Assembly (NCBI GenBank): GCA_937891895.1 | Contig: CALATN010000041.1 | Span: forward strand, 1 to 14,327 | Origin: an uncultured Clostridia bacterium | Lineage (GTDB): Bacteria > Bacillota > Clostridia > Oscillospirales > Ruminococcaceae | Direction: 5' to 3' | Length of the DNA stretch: 14,327 nt | In this document: positions 13,800-14,327 of the stretch, one piece after another | Numbering within the stretch: the stretch's first letter is position 1 | Layout: each line of letters begins with the position of its first letter | Notes under the pieces: generated by a model | The model's database searches: none | The model's input: only the letters and a program-made list of their open reading frames with translations | Told to the model about the DNA's origin: nothing | Made by a program: the position numbers and the translations under genes

Positions 13800-13997
13800 T
13801 TAAAATGCAAGAGTGTCGCTGCCGATGGTTTCTTCATCATCAGCGTCAGGGATTCCGTAGTAATTATATTCAGCTGTGGAGATTTTCTTTACTCCGCAGC
13901 TTTTTACCAGAGAAACAATTGCGATTACCAGTGCAGCAACAGCAGCCGCAGCGGCAACGGAAGCAAGTACGATTGCAACAACATTGGATTTTTTCAT
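13800..13997 (-). CDS. Small single-helix membrane protein (65 aa), unknown function
   Basis: I do not recognise this family. The 65-residue product begins MKKSN and has one strongly hydrophobic, Ala/Val-rich helix at about 7-31 (VVAIVLASVAAAAAVAALVI within it). Then come a Cys (34), a basic patch VKK and an acidic C-terminal half with tyrosines (about 44-47) and DADDEE (51-56). There is no cleavage site, so it probably stays anchored. GGAGGG precedes the ATG at good spacing, which makes it a real gene. It lies 15 nt after ricT and 38 nt before the SPFH gene, so it is probably part of that operon and could be a partner of the SPFH protein. That link is inference. Confidence 0.8.
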   Translation of the reverse strand: MKKSNVVAIVLASVAAAAAVAALVIAIVSLVKSCGVKKISTAEYNYYGIPDADDEETIGSDTLAF

Positions 13998-14012
13998 AGA
14001 TATTCCCTCCGA

Positions 14013-14327
14013 TTATTTATCTTCAAGATTTTTCAGTGCCTTCAGTTCTTCCTTGTCAACCTTGATTTTTCCGTCACGGATAATCGTTACATCAGCCTTG
14101 TCGAAGATTACAGCTGCGTCCTCGGATTTTTCAGGCTTAACCTTCAGCTTGCCGGTAAGAAGGTTGACTTCCTCAACGTAGCCCTTGAAGTCAGGTGTCT
14201 TTACGTATGCACCAACCTTCGGCGTACTCTTGAGGAGATATTCGTAAGCGTCCTGCTCGTATTTCAGACAGCACATAAGTCTGCCGCAGGTGCCGGAAAT
14301 CTTTGTAGGGTTAAGGGACAAGCCCTG
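14013..14327 (-). CDS. ricT: RicT (YaaT, PSP1 domain), C-terminal part (cut by right window edge)
   Basis: The last 104 residues of a RicT/YaaT-type protein; the frame is open through the window edge, so the N-terminus is missing. The string SLNPTKISGTCGRLMCCLKYE is the family hallmark (only part quoted). Its C-x4-CC cysteines correspond to those reported as iron-sulfur cluster ligands in Bacillus subtilis RicT. In that species RicA, RicF and RicT form a complex that supports RNase Y-dependent mRNA processing, sporulation, competence and biofilm formation. The tail (about 35 residues) is Lys/Glu-rich, ending LKNLEDK. It is the first visible gene of a minus-strand operon with the 65-residue membrane protein (15-nt gap) and the SPFH gene. 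Only the visible part can be judged. Confidence 0.94.
   Translation of the reverse strand, partial: QGLSLNPTKISGTCGRLMCCLKYEQDAYEYLLKSTPKVGAYVKTPDFKGYVEEVNLLTGKLKVKPEKSEDAAVIFDKADVTIIRDGKIKVDKEELKALKNLEDK

Noticed and set aside
1..14327. CRISPR arrays, tRNA or rRNA genes, insertion sequences, phage or toxin-antitoxin modules
   Set aside because: Looked for on both strands; no spaced direct repeats, cloverleaf, transposase/integrase motifs or paired small toxin/antitoxin genes were found.

Overview
The window looks like a chromosomal stretch from a low-to-moderate G+C Gram-positive bacterium, most likely a gut Clostridia of the Ruminococcus/Oscillospiraceae type. This rests on near-consensus SigA promoters with 17-bp spacers, purine-rich ribosome binding sites, a RicT (YaaT) homologue with its cysteine motif, an XRE regulator with a membrane tail, and a two-component/FtsX-type ABC cassette. 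Organism identity is inference; no rRNA or other marker gene is present. No transposase, integrase, CRISPR array, tRNA or rRNA was seen, and gene order looks vertical rather than island-like.

Layout, left to right. (1) 1-1402, minus strand: N-terminal part of valyl-tRNA synthetase (valS), cut by the window edge, with its own short-leader promoter and no T-box. (2) 1622-3304, plus: a secreted protein with signal peptide, Fn3-like domain and beta-propeller, behind a perfect TTGACA-17-TATAAT promoter whose -35 is one arm of an inverted repeat. (3) 3390-3968, minus: XRE repressor with three membrane helices. (4) 4178-5215, minus: gap (NAD-dependent GAPDH), monocistronic. (5) 5442-10463, minus: response regulator - sensor kinase (4-nt overlap) - ABC ATPase - FtsX-type permease. 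An 11-bp direct repeat at the -35 of the ABC pair is a plausible binding site for the response regulator. (6) 10563-10814, minus: an 83-residue protein resembling only the central domain of the fatty-acid kinase subunit FakA (YloV), with its own strong promoter. (7) 11120-12811, plus: a transmembrane methyl-accepting chemotaxis protein with up to three candidate promoters. (8) 12856-14327, minus: an apparent operon of ricT (cut by the right edge), a 65-residue one-helix membrane protein and an SPFH/prohibitin-family membrane protein, ending in a bidirectional terminator shared with the chemotaxis gene.

How it works together: housekeeping functions (valS, gap, ricT) are interleaved with cell-envelope sensing (two-component-ABC cassette, XRE-TM, MCP, SPFH). 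No wholly new multi-gene system is evident. The items most worth a second look are the free-standing FakA-middle-like protein, the ricT/small-TM/SPFH linkage, the putative regulator box before the ABC genes, and several operator-like palindromes overlapping promoters. All promoter, operator and terminator calls are by eye from sequence motifs.
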